Notes: generated by a model not told the origin, from the sequence alone. Positions 1 through 10,329 are shown, counted from the stretch's first letter. The stretch is 44,559 nt of DNA from Branchiostoma floridae (GCF_000003815.2 NC_049982.1:23598585-23643143); one strand, 5' to 3'. Translations and numbers: made by a program.

Positions 1-500
1 AATGGCGTTGCAATGAATGGGTATTGGTGGAATGGGTGGGAATGGTTGGAATGGGTGCTAATGGGTTGCAATAAATGGGTATTGGTGGGATTGGGTGGGA
101 ATGGGTTGGAATGGGTGGGAATGGGTTGCAATGAATGGGTATTGGTTGGATTGGGTAGATATTGGTGGGAATTGGTTGAAATGGATGGGAATGGGTTGCA
201 ATGAATGGGTATTGGTGGGATTGGGTAGATATTGGTGGAAATGGGTTGGAATGGGTGGGAATGGGTTGCAATGAATGGGTATTGGTGGGGATGGGTGGAT
301 ATTGGTGGAAAACAGTGGGAATGGATGGGAATGGGTGGGAATGAATGGATATTGGTGGGAATGGGTGTTAATGGGTTGCAATGAATGGGTATTGGTGGGA
401 ATGGGTGGGTATTGGTGGGAATGGGTGGGAATGGGTGCGTATTGATGGGAATGGGTGGGTGGTGGTGGGAAATGGGTAGGTGGTGGTGGGAGTGGGTAAA
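1..500. repeat. G-rich minisatellite (GGGAATGGGT / TATTGGTGG units)
   Basis: Short GGGAATGGG, GGGTGGG and TATTGGTGG words are repeated across the whole stretch. A larger irregular period of roughly 58-70 bp is marked by GTTGCAATGAATGGGTATTGG at about 7, 65, 125, 195, 265 and 375. The plus strand is strongly G-rich. At 417-435 four GGG runs separated by 3, 1 and 3 bases fit the classical G-quadruplex pattern. Both strands read open for 60-150 codons, but only because the unit lacks stops. The array runs off the left edge of the window. Confidence 0.9.
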
Positions 501-662
501 GAAAGTTGAAAGATGGCATACAACGTAGTCAATAATGTACAAGGAACTGCTGTATCACCTTTATATATGTCTAGTGCATGTATAATGCTGGTACAGATAG
601 TTGTGGGCAGTAGGCGTTGTCTCTTTCCTTGGCGCTTTGCATTGTTGTGACGGCAGTCTCAT

Positions 663-1358
663 TTGCATATTTGTGACTGGAGACATGCGGCCTATGCCGA
701 TCTAACGTGGTACATCGTGTTTTCAGCTATTGGCGTGCTGTCGGCTGCTGCCGCAGTGGTTTGGGGATGTGTCAGTTCCATCAGGCGTAGAGCCCCAGAT
801 CAAGCGCACGCCGCAGCCCCAACCCGCAATGGCGATGGGATCACTGCCTGTTCTAGGTGGCCTGTTCAAGATCAAGGCAATTTGGATGAGTCAGTGATAG
901 GTCCGTACGCTGAGGGTGGTTTTGGTGATCACAGCAGCTTGAATGAATCAGAATCGGCTTTCGGTCCATACGCTGAGGGTGATTTTGGTGATCACAACAG
1001 CTTAAATGAATCAGAATCATCCATCGGTCCATACGCTGAGGGTGGTTTTGGTGATCACGGCAGCTTGAATGAATCAGAATCGGCTTTCGGTCCATACGCT
1101 AAGGGTGATTTTGGTGATCACAACAGCTTAAATGAATCAGAATCATCCATCGGTCCATACGCTGAGGGTGGTTTTGGTGATCACAACAGCTTGAATGAAT
1201 CAGAATCAGCCATCAGTCCATACGCTAAGGGTGGTTTTGATGATCACGACAGCTTGAATGAATCAGAATCAGCCATCAGTCCATACGTTGAGGGTGGCTT
1301 CGAAGACCACCCTAATCTGTGCAGCGCCGATTCTTCCCTATCGGAAAACGTCCCTTAA
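663..1358 (+). pseudogene. Truncated LRR-receptor tail (copy A): TM helix plus seven 21-aa tyrosine repeats
   Basis: This open frame matches the 3' part of the complete receptors at 11392-14101 and 15846-18991, beginning near 688 (Tyr-Ala-Asp-Leu-Thr-Trp-Tyr). It keeps the transmembrane helix, a short basic Arg-Arg-Arg segment, the linker, then seven tandem 21-residue units with cores such as GPYAEGGFGDH. The seventh is degenerate. The stop is TAA at 1356-1358, directly before an inverted-repeat element. In the two complete paralogues the ectodomain shares one exon with this tail, so its absence here means truncation rather than an upstream exon. There is no ATG at the 5' end; a frame stop (TGA 648-650) lies just upstream. 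A cryptic acceptor (GGCAG at 652-656) could make it a tail-only exon. The frame is intact throughout, so the copy is either young or still used. Confidence 0.65.
895..1330 (+). repeat. 63-bp coding tandem repeat, 7 units (copy A)
   Basis: CGGTCCATACGCTGAGGGTG recurs every 63 bp (for example 962 and 1025), giving an in-frame 21-aa unit. Units alternate between two subtypes, one with Phe-Gly-Pro-Tyr and Gly-Asp-Phe and one with Ile-Gly-Pro-Tyr and Gly-Gly-Phe. This suggests expansion by two-unit blocks. Two units carry Ala-Lys-Gly instead of Ala-Glu-Gly. Confidence 0.9.
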
Positions 1359-1360
1359 GA

Positions 1361-1643
1361 GAGTTTCACACGTGCGTATATATTCAAGTCCGTATGATGA
1401 GTTATTAGCTTGTACCAGGCTCCAAAGGTCGCAGGAAAAAAGTAGAAATTTGACAAATATAGACGCATAACATGCCAGAGGAGTTAGTTGGCCGAGGAGT
1501 ATGGTTTGCGACCCAGCTAAGTCGTCTGGTATGTATATTTGTCAAAAATCTACTATTTTTTCGGCAACTTGTGGAACCTGAGAGAGGCGAAGACTTCCAT
1601 ACGGAACTCATACGGACTTGAATATTTACATACGTGTGAACCC
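1361..1643. mobile_element. Inverted-repeat (hairpin) MITE-like element after copy A
   Basis: The left end, TTTCACACGTGCGTATATAT then TCAAGTCCGTATGA, is matched by the reverse complement at the right end (about 1600-1643, ending CGTGTGAACCC). The homology continues inward: both arms contain an AGTAGAAATTTGACAAATAT-like block, so the element is close to a full-length hairpin of about 280 bp. One arm of the same element (GGGTTCACACGTGCGTATAT) lies at 14530-14590 directly after the decayed tail of gene B. No clear target-site duplication was seen. The DNA-transposon class is inferred from structure. Confidence 0.7.
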
Positions 1644-1808
1644 ACCTTTTACAAATGGTAAGGGAAGCTCTGTGCATCCATACATTGGAGAAGAAGCTTT
1701 TCAGCTTGTCACTTTAAAAATCATTATTATTTTTTTCAAAACAATGGATTGAAGCCCACACCATATGCCGCATAGTCTTGATCGTGACCACAACAAAACG
1801 GTACGTAC

Positions 1809-2089
1809 NNNNNNNNNNNNNNNNNNNNNNNNNNNNNNNNNNNNNNNNNNNNNNNNNNNNNNNNNNNNNNNNNNNNNNNNNNNNNNNNNNNNNNNNNNNN
1901 NNNNNNNNNNNNNNNNNNNNNNNNNNNNNNNNNNNNNNNNNNNNNNNNNNNNNNNNNNNNNNNNNNNNNNNNNNNNNNNNNNNNNNNNNNNNNNNNNNNN
2001 NNNNNNNNNNNNNNNNNNNNNNNNNNNNNNNNNNNNNNNNNNNNNNNNNNNNNNNNNNNNNNNNNNNNNNNNNNNNNNNNNNNNNNNNN
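1809..2089. other. Assembly gap (281 N)
   Basis: Run of N. Open frames that cross it are meaningless. Confidence 1.
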
Positions 2090-2166
2090 CGCCGATCGCT
2101 CCGCCTCCTGTAAACACGATGTTGCCAGCAACCATTGTCTGGATGGTACAACCTTGAAATGTGGGG

Positions 2167-2277
2167 CTATCTTTCCTGCGCTGTGATTGGCGATGCCTAT
2201 ATTAGGCGAAGACCCAATCCCATATAAAGGCAGGATAGACTATTCACATGCAGTTTGACGGACTCCTCCCCACAGCC
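2167..2277 (+). promoter_or_regulatory. Duplicated 111-bp promoter-like module, copy 1
   Basis: It is nearly identical (about two differences) to 8423-8533. It contains an inverted CCAAT box (GTGATTGGCGATG), a forward CCAAT (GACCCAATCC) and TATAAAG at 2223-2229, an arrangement like a compact RNA polymerase II promoter. An ATG lies 69 bp after the TATA start (2292) and opens a 34-codon frame with no recognisable product. It could instead be the promoter part of a dispersed element. Confidence 0.4.
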
Positions 2278-3835
2278 GGTTCGTCGACGCCATGGCTACG
2301 GAAACACAGAAGATCCACAGAAAGACCGCCAGCAGGTTTTCGGGGTGTAGAAGAGAGACCGAGTATTTACCTCGTTTGCGTTTACAGGGAGTATAGAATT
2401 CGAAGATTGCCCTTTTAGTGTCATGAAGATTTCGTATTTTATTTTGCTTTGTGAAACTGCGAGAAGTTGTTGCTGCGTAGGGACGAATGTGAGTTGTCTG
2501 CGGTTTGCACGTGTATCGCTCTTTGTCATGCTGAGGTCCGTTCTTCTCGCAGACACTGGCGTGCCGGGCATTGTGTATGGGTTATGGAAGAAAGCATGCC
2601 TCACTGCGAGAATAGACGCTTATTTTGGGCGTTTGTTAGACATCACAGGTATATGCAGTACTGTCTGAAAGGACGTCGACGGAGAAGGCAAGTGACACCG
2701 CCGGCACGGCCGACCCCAGCATGACTGACGCAGCAGCCTTGTGAATGAGCCGGACGTTCCATAGCAGGGCACCAGTAACACTGTTTTTGACAGTGAGACT
2801 CACCAGGACAAGTCTGCGATATCTACGACCTTCTGGGAACGGGTAGGGAAAATTGCCGACAACAGAGAAGATAGAGTAGTTTCCTACGGGCGTAGGATTT
2901 ACAAGCCAAGCAGGTACGCAAGGTTTTGAGCTCGCCGCCATTTTTGGCGTCTTGTGGAATTTTCCATTTTGATTTGTCTTCCTACGTTGGCTGTTTTTTC
3001 TAGTGGATCCCTCGGCTGTTTTCTTTCTTGTTCCTTCATGATTTTATTTTCCTGTTTTCCCCTTTTGTATGATTATGGTGTGTTTTGTTGGTCAGCAACT
3101 ATTCTGTCGTTCATTTCGTTTAGCGACTCGTAATTTGCATATGTTTGCGCATCGCACATGTTTCGCGTGCGCAGGTGTGAGTGATTCTATTTGGTAAAAT
3201 AGGCTTGGTATAATTAATTTTGTGTTGTCTCATTTGAGTTAGGTATGTTGATACAACTGAGCCACCGCTAGGGCTGCCGTTTACCCCGTCTTTTCGCCAT
3301 AGGAGCCTTTATGAAGCGGTACAACGTTGTTCCAGTTTCCGCACGCTCGGAGCAGAGCCCGACCTTTTTTTATCAAGAAAGAGTCGGAGGCTTCAACTTA
3401 TCACTGGTAGCTCTATGGGTGAGTTACGTTGTTTGAAAGGCTTTAGACAGTATTTGGTATAGTTTTTTGTCTGCCTATCACGTTTGTTGTTGTTGTTGTG
3501 GAAGGACTCGAACGTATTGCCTTATTTTACGTATTTTCCTTTGTTTTTTTCTGTATATTTGCTTTGTTTAATTTTGAAGTTAGGCTCGGCGATTCTGGGC
3601 ATTGCATTTTGTGGACCAGCCAGCATTCAGCAACCCGAAAAGCTGAGGGACCAGGCCTCAAGACGCTCGGACAGCTGTCAACCACTGCGGCAGTTCTCCT
3701 AAGGTGTGTCCTATATCTCAGCTAGAGGTTGTTATCTTGTTGCTCGTCAGGTCGGCAGACAACCTCGAGTTTGTAGCGAGATTTCAGGTGATTTGATTTT
3801 TGTTTATGAGCCGATTTGCTTTTCGTTGGGTTTCT
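2278..3835. other. No supported gene
   Basis: A mixed AT-rich stretch. Short open frames on both strands (for example 2296-2604 minus and 2636-2941 minus) have no recognisable domain, no consistent splice signals and ordinary length for chance. I see nothing definite here. Confidence 0.5.
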
Positions 3836-3837
3836 CG

Positions 3838-5765
3838 CTTGACAGGTTCTTGGACAACCCTAGGTAGAAAAAAAAAGTGTTTGCAGTTTTTTGGCTGGTT
3901 GGTGTCATGCAATAGTTTGTTGGACAATTGAACTGTTGGACAGTTTTTGTTTGCTGTTGTCGTACGACATGCTGTAAACAACCCCAGAGAGATAAAAAGA
4001 CTGCTGGAAAGTTTTGTTGTTGTTGTCATGCGACAGGTTGTTGGACAACCCCAGGTAAGTAACAAGACTGTTGGACAGTTTTGTTTGTAGTTGTCATGCG
4101 ACAGGTTGTTGGACAACCCCAGGTAAGTAACAAGACTGTTGGACAGTTTTGTTTGTAGTTGTCATGCGACAGGTTGTTGGACAACCCCAGGTAAGTGTAC
4201 AAGACTTTTGGATAGTTTTGTTTGTGGATGGACGACGGGTTGTGGGATAGCACCAGGCAGGTAACAGGACTGTTGGACAGTTTTGTTTGTTGATGTACGA
4301 CAGGTTGTGGGACAACACCAGGCAAGTAACAAGACTGTTGGACAGTTTGATTTGTTGATGTACTACAGGCTGTGGGACGGCACCAGGCAAGTAACAGGAC
4401 TGTTGGACAGTTTGGTTTGTTGATGTATACGATAGGCTGTGGGACAGCACCAGGCAAGTAACAAGACTGTTGGACAGTTTTGTTTGTTGATGTACGACAG
4501 GCTGTGGGACGGCACCAGGCAAGTAACAGGACTGTCGGACAGTTTGTTTGTTGATGTACGACAGGTTGTGGGACAACACCAGGCAAGTAACAGGACTGTT
4601 GGACAGTTTGGTTCGTTGATGTACGATAGGCTGTGGGACAGCACTAGGCAGGTAACAAGGTTATTGAACAGTTTGGTTTGTTGATGTACGGCGGGTTGTG
4701 GGACAACACCAACCAGGTAACAAGACTGTTGGACAGTTTGGTTGGTTGATGTACGACAGGCTGTGGGACAGCACCAGGCAAGTAACAAGACTGTTGGACA
4801 GTTTGGTTTGTTGTCGTGCGACAGGCTGTGGGACAGCACCAGGCAGGTAACAGGACTGTTGGACAGTTTGGTTTGTTGTCGTGCGACAGGCAGTGAGACA
4901 ACGCCAGGTAGAGTAACAACATTGTTCGACAGTTTTTTGTTTGCTGTTGTCGTATGACAGGTTGTTGGACAACCCCGGGTGGGTAACAAGACTGTTGGAC
5001 AGTTTTGTTTGTTGTTGTCGTGCGACAGGTTGGTTAGATAACCCTCAGAGAACGTTACTAACGTTAGTCANNNNNNNNNNNNNNNNNNNNNNNNNNNNNN
5101 NNNNNNNNNNNNNNNNNNNNNNNNNNNNNNNNNNNNNNNNNNNNNNNNNNNNNNNNNNNNNNNNNNNNNNNNNNNNNNNNNNNNNNNNNNNNNNNNNNNN
5201 NNNNNNNNNNNNNNNNNNNNNNNNNNNNNNNNNNNNNNNNNNNNNNNNNNNNNNNNNNNNNNNNNNNNNNNNNNNNNNNNNNNNNNNNNNNNNNNNNNNN
5301 NNNNNNNNNNNNNNNNNNNNNNNNNNNNNNNNNNCTGTTAGATAGTTTTGTGTGTTGTTGTACGACAGATTGTTGAGTAACCCCAGGTAAGCAGCAAGAC
5401 TGTTGGAAAGTTTTTGGACTAGAGAAGTAAAGAGACTGTTAGACAGTTTTTCTGTTATCGCACGATACGTTGTTACAAATTTGTTACCCAGGTGTTAGTG
5501 GTTGGTCGCACGACAGGTTGTTTAGACAAGCCTAGGTAAGTAACATGGCTGGCGGACAGTTTTTTATTTTGTTTGTTATGCGACAAGTTGTGGGACAACC
5601 ACAGGTGGAGTTTAAGACTGAAGGACAATTTTTGTGTGCTATGGAGCCGTACTATTAGTTATTGGACAGCTTCAGGCTGATAACAGGACTTGGTTTTCGT
5701 TCGGTTTGTTACTTGACAAGTCGAGGGACAACTCTAGGCTGATATAGTTGGTCGTGCGACAGGGC
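3838..5765. repeat. ~66-68 bp minisatellite with embedded splice-donor consensus
   Basis: About 25 or more units, interrupted by the N gap. A typical unit runs GCGACAGGTTGTTGGACAAC, then CCCAGGTAAGTAACAAGACT, then GTTGGACAGTTTTGTTTGT. Spacing is 68 bp at 4033 and 4101 and about 65 bp later. GGTTGTTGGACAACC is a 6-bp hairpin inside most units. The early units hold a perfect CAG|GTAAGT and the central units CAG|GCAAGT. Units decay after about 5450. Minus-strand open frames of up to about 208 codons arise because the unit lacks stops, so I do not call them coding. Confidence 0.9.
5071..5334. other. Assembly gap (264 N) inside the minisatellite
   Basis: Run of N within the tandem array. True array length is therefore unknown. 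Confidence 1.
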
Positions 5766-6052
5766 AGCCACATGTAGGAAATGAGAATAGTACAGTTTGG
5801 CTGGCTGACTACGACAGGTTTTGGTTAACTTCGTGATGGTACATACCGAGACTGTCCGATACTTTGGTGAGATTTGTGGCATTGCAGATTGTTGATGGAC
5901 CCCGTGTAGATAACGAGAACGGCAAGCAGTTTTTAACGCGATTGAGAAAATATCTACAGAAGCACTGAAGTCGAGGCCGACAATTGTGAATATTACGGTG
6001 TGCAATGTAGAGAATAGTACGTCGTGGATAGTTTTAGGACGGACAGCACAAG

Positions 6053-6562
6053 ATGAAAAGTTGGCACTTATATACGTATAACTGCAAGGAGTTTGAACTA
6101 ATTACGAGTATCATTCGTTCGTTTTTCAACACGCTATTGTTTCGCTATGATTCTTGGTACACGTACGTTTTCTTTGAAGTACAAGACACAGAGCAACATT
6201 GTCGTAGAACATTCGTAACCAACGACGTATTCGTTAGGTGGTACAGGTTTTCAAGAGAAAGGATACCTTCATCCCGAAGGACATGCAATATGATAAATAT
6301 GTTACAGGAAGCATTCAGTACAACGCGCGTGGGTGTGATGCGAGGACGTCTGAAAATACCACCTCAAGTTCAGCAACTTAGACCCACCAGCCAACTGAGA
6401 AGTACACGCAGCAAACCATATGGGAGGACGGCGTACAGGCAGGGATGGTGGCCAAGCAAAGGGATCAAGAAGTTTAAAACCAGACTTAAAATTCAGAAAC
6501 AGAGAGACAACAGCCCCAGAATTTTTTACTCTCTCGTACGTTCGAATTGTGACCTGAATTAA
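6053..6562 (+). CDS. Unrecognised 169-codon open frame, doubtful
   Basis: An ATG-initiated frame of 169 codons follows the minisatellite. The product is basic and Arg/Lys/Gln-rich in the second half, with no signal peptide, transmembrane segment or motif I recognise. No donor, acceptor or nearby poly(A) signal makes a convincing gene model. Length alone is the only support, and such a frame is possible by chance in this sequence. Low confidence. Confidence 0.15.
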   Translation: MKSWHLYTYNCKEFELITSIIRSFFNTLLFRYDSWYTYVFFEVQDTEQHCRRTFVTNDVFVRWYRFSRERIPSSRRTCNMINMLQEAFSTTRVGVMRGRLKIPPQVQQLRPTSQLRSTRSKPYGRTAYRQGWWPSKGIKKFKTRLKIQKQRDNSPRIFYSLVRSNCDLN

Positions 6563-8040
6563 CATTTTGCCTTAAAGTAACAGAGTATGTTAGAGGGCGT
6601 CTGTTAAACGCTTTCTTCGTAAAAAAAAAAGAACATCTATACTGTCTTAGAGTTCACTGTAGGGATGACCACTGTATTTGCTTGTTTTTAATTAGAACAC
6701 ATCAACGTCAGAAGTTGTCCAGGAAGTGACATATTTTTCGTTGTAATGTTGAGAAACAACTAGTTATTAAATCGGTTTGCTGTTTTCGTCTGTCTCCATT
6801 TTCTTTACTTGGTAGTACGTTCCAGCGCTTATGGTTTATAAGTAATTTGAAAAGGAGCATGTTTAATATAAAGTGCCATGGATAAATACAGGTTCGTGTA
6901 TCTTGGGTAGTAATTTGTTGATAACTTGACGAGGCACGAAAGTTAAAAGGCAGCAGTTATTTTTGTCATTTTATCGAAACATTTAGGCCAAAGTCTAATT
7001 TTGTTTCGTAGGTAGATCTGACATGTTTAGCTGTAATGAGTCCAAAGATGACGCTATAAAAGTTTCAGGTTAATATAGCCAGTATTAAAAGATCACTGCT
7101 TACTTTCTAACTGTCAGCCTTTATTGGCACACACAGGGTTAAGGCTTATTTATAGAAGACATGAAGGTTTTGCTGCACATAAAATAGAATGTCTTCAATT
7201 TATCACATATGCTTTCCAACCTAGACCTAGTAATATAGGGTTGGCTACCCAGCGCAAAACGGCATTGGCCAAAACTGGTTTCGTCAAGTATGTATCAATT
7301 CAAGGGTTAGTGGATTTTCCAGAGAGGTTGTTATCAGTGAAAAGCTAGAACAGTAGTGAGGAGGACTCTAACACTTCAATACAGATTTTTTTGTTTAGAT
7401 ACAATTATCCCAATGTATGTGACGTAGCTTGGTTTGCTAAACGGCAGTTGAAACAAATATTTGAAACCGAATGTCGACATTTTTTTTTTGTTTATACCCG
7501 AGTTCTGATAGGGAGAAATGGGATTATATTGGGTATTTATTCTTGCAATATGTCTGGGCCATTTGTGTACGTCGAATTTGGAGAGATCCGTTATACGAAA
7601 GTTACATCTGCTGCGATAATAGACCATTGTTACGTACCGTGTCTATTCTATTTATGGGGTTGGAAGTATATTTGGAGTTTGCAACATCTGACAGAGGACA
7701 CTTCTAGTAGTTTTTAGAAGAGGACCGCCGGCGATGCAAGAAATAAAAAGTTTTAGACTGCACATTAGTTTATTGTAGTTGATTCACTTCCGATAAGCAG
7801 GACACGAATAAAAGAATAATGAATGGAGGTTGGGGTAGAAAGGAATAGAGAATGATGGTGTGAAGAACTTGGCCGATGAGAGTGGGAGAAGTAAGGATGA
7901 GAGTGGGAGAGAACGATAGAGTCAAGGAAGGTTAAGATGAGATTGGGGATAGTAGGAGGTATGGATATTTATGAACGATGGAGTGAAGGACAGTTAGGAT
8001 GAGATTAGGAATAGTAGGAGGTATGCATATGTAAGAAGGA
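6563..8040. other. Intergenic stretch without a supported gene
   Basis: AT-rich sequence with only short open frames (for example 7391-7717 plus). From about 7800 to 8040 it is purine-rich, with loosely repeated phrases such as GTTAAGATGAGATTGGGGATAG and GTTAGGATGAGATTAGGAATAG about 60 bp apart, a short degenerate tandem repeat. Confidence 0.5.
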
Positions 8041-8052
8041 AGAATAGTAGCG

Positions 8053-8131
8053 CCAATTTTGTATAGTGATTGTTATGGTAGGTCTGGACCACCACCCATA
8101 TAAGTGGTAGAGTCCGCTAGTGGTTACGTCA
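8053..8131 (+). promoter_or_regulatory. Candidate core promoter: CCAAT, TATA and CRE-like site
   Basis: CCAAT at 8053-8057, TATAAG at 8099-8104 and TTACGTCA (CRE-like, TGACGTAA on the other strand) at 8124-8131. All lie upstream of an ATG at 8162 that opens a frame ending exactly at a CAG|GTAATG donor. The spacing from TATA to ATG (63 bp) fits a short 5' UTR. Individual motifs are short and can occur by chance; the ordered set is the argument. Confidence 0.35.
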
Positions 8132-8161
8132 CGCACTGTGTGGTGCTGGTAGTTTACCATC

Positions 8162-9162
8162 ATGGAACGGTTCCATAAGAAGTTGTCAATAGACTATGTT
8201 GAGTATGTTGACTATGCGTCCACTGTCGTCCTTGAGTATACACCGAGCGCGTTCCCTATTAGCGTGGAGTCAGCGGTTGGTCTCCTAGAACCCACACACG
8301 CACCAAGAAGCTTGCATGCCACGCAACTCAGGTAATGATACTAAAAAGAAGAGGTGCGACGGAAGGCACCACCCCATAGCTTCATATGGATGAGTCAATC
8401 ACTGCGCAGAAAGAATAGGTAACTATCTTTCCTGCGCTGTGATTGGCGATGCCTATATTAGGCGAAGACCCAATCCCATATAAAGGCAGGATAGACTATT
8501 CACATGCAGTTTGACGGACTCATCCGCACAGCCTGGAATCCGTCGAAGACGTGAACATGGGATAGAAGGAGTGGGGCAAGGGAAAAGAGGTAGGCACGAT
8601 GGAGCGCAGTTTTTCTTTTTCGCCCGCCCACCCACCCACCCACTCAGTCTGGGGAATGTTATATGTATCACATCTTCGCGCGACTCCAGGCACCACCCCA
8701 TAGCTTCATATGGATGAGTCAATCACTGCGCAGAAAGAATAGGTAACTATTTTGACAACAATTCCGCCCATTCTATCTCATAGTTCGTACCAACCTGACA
8801 CGATGTTTCGTCAATCAGGGGTGCCTAAGCATTTGCAAGAACCCTTTGATTCCTACGATTCTGACGAATCTTATGTGATACGCACGAATCTTAAGAGATA
8901 CACACGAACCTTATACTGCCCGGGTCACGTGTGTCTGATCGTAATAAAGGTTCATTGCGAAGCCAGAAGTCATTCGCGATTGTTTCTTTTGTGGCGCTTT
9001 TCGTCATTTTCTTTTCGAACGAAGCTATGGATGTTCACTTTAAACACCAAATTAGCTTGTCGCTCTAAAAGTTCGCTTATGATACAGATGAAATGTGCTA
9101 TGGAGAAATGTTACAAACAACTCGATACTTTTGTCATACTTATACGTTGTAGTCCGTATTAA
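8162..9162 (+). CDS. Candidate two-exon gene, unknown function
   Basis: Exon 1 is 8162-8331 (ATG in CATCATGGA context), open to a CAG|GTAATG donor. Exon 2 is 8784-9162, after a pyrimidine-containing acceptor CTATCTCATAG. The exon phases match: two bases at the end of exon 1, one at the start of exon 2. The joined frame is 182 residues ending in TAA. The start of exon 2 encodes a Ser/Asp/Tyr-rich stretch (FDSYDSDESYV), and the C-terminal part is basic and hydrophobic. I recognise no domain. The intron contains one promoter-like module and lies between two identical 62-bp repeats. A phase match has a one-in-three chance of arising randomly, and exon 2 may end earlier. Low confidence. Confidence 0.28.
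8365..8426. repeat. 62-bp direct repeat, copy 1
   Basis: GGCACCACCCCATAGCTTCA then TATGGATGAGTC and on to GGTAACTAT. As far as I can read, it is identical to 8689-8750. The pair brackets the 111-bp promoter-like module and the sequence after it. Confidence 0.85.
8423..8533 (+). promoter_or_regulatory. Duplicated 111-bp promoter-like module, copy 2
   Basis: Second copy of the module at 2167-2277, with the same inverted CCAAT, forward CCAAT and TATAAAG order. The sequences diverge right after CACAGCC. No convincing coding start follows: the next ATG, in GAACATGGGATAG, stops at once. Confidence 0.4.
8689..8750. repeat. 62-bp direct repeat, copy 2
   Basis: Matches 8365-8426. The two copies are 324 bp apart start to start. 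The arrangement resembles short terminal direct repeats of a very small element, or a local duplication. Confidence 0.85.
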
Positions 9163-9337
9163 ACAACCCCCACCCCCGCCCCCATCGCACAAAAAGTTGG
9201 CGATTGATGCTTCATTTGTCGTTTACTACAATAACCAATTGGTAAATTATAGCAGTGTGTAGTGGTAGAGTTTAACACCGGTCCCGTTCAAGGTAATTGG
9301 CTCACCTGCAACAAAAGCCTTCTACGCTACACCATCG

Positions 9338-10067
9338 CTAACTCCCTTTCTGACTGGTTCTTCTGATATTAGTTTTGTTACCAAACAATGGAACACCAAG
9401 TGACCAATCAGCACTTCGAACATTACATTTGCCGCAATACTTAATCAAAGCACTAGGCACAACCGCATCACTCTGCTGCCAATATTGCAAAACGATGAAA
9501 TACATTGTAAACTGTTTCATGAGGAAATGATTGGACAGTGGTACTGTATCAAAGAAAATTCGGATATCCAACTAGACATGAAACGTTTGCGATCAAATAC
9601 TAAATATTTCAATCATTTCCCACCCTAAACAAAAATTGGTTTGTTTCCAAATTGAATTTGAAAAATGGCAACTCCGCTTGAGAATTGACTCGTTGTGTGG
9701 CACTTTTAGTTAAAATGGACCCCGTTAGTTCAATAACACTATCACTGAAAAAATAGACTTCGTCTATAAAAAACCTGATCCAAAATTGAACATTCTCAAC
9801 CACGTCGCTTTGTAAAGTGCAGCAGTCCAAAAGACCATCCGCCAAAAAAAGACTTTTACATAATCATCCTGGTCTAAAATTAATTGAATTGTAGGAACAT
9901 GTCCCCTGTGCAAGAATGGACTCTTCCATCGCAACCCATGTATGTAAAACAGACCATTCGAAAACACTTCCACTCAAATTGACAATAAGCAAAGGCACAT
10001 TTATTGTCCTTTGATTTGGCAGAGTTTCATAAAAGAACACCATCATAAATGAAATAGATTGTGCCAA
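9338..10067 (-). pseudogene. Possible decayed coding segment in several minus frames
   Basis: Adjacent and overlapping minus-strand frames (9864-10067, 9764-9973, 9609-9845, 9338-9571) read as protein-like text rich in hydrophobic and aromatic residues, with phrases such as NLSGSVFEW, ELTGSIL and DWSLGVPLFGNKTN. The frames change without splice signals, as expected of an old coding sequence broken by frameshifts. I do not recognise the family. Chance open frames are a real alternative. Confidence 0.22.
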
Positions 10068-10329
10068 TTACATGCTTTATTTACTTAATCAATCTGACAA
10101 GACGAAACAAAATATCCACAAAGTTGCGAAATATTTCTAAGAGGTATAAGGTCTCCGGGCTCATGTTTTTGCTAGGCCTTGAGGTCTTTGCACTCATATG
10201 TCCACGTATGTCGTATATATACGTGTTGTCCGTCATACCGGATAATGGATCCTTGCAAGTTACATGTGGGGCATGTGGGTTCCTGTGATCCGGGTTACTG
10301 CTAGCTATAATACTGGATGTTGGAAGCAT

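Noticed and set aside
853-1095. Antisense frame rich in His/Cys across the receptor repeats
   Set aside because: A shadow of the in-frame 63-bp repeat on the plus strand.
1701-2157. Open frames of 110-145 codons on both strands
   Set aside because: They consist mostly of the N gap at 1809-2089.
4026-4989. Long minus-strand open frames (up to 208 codons) with repeated Cys/Pro/Ser text
   Set aside because: They lie wholly in the ~67-bp minisatellite, appear in several frames and have no splice or start context; the unit simply lacks stops.
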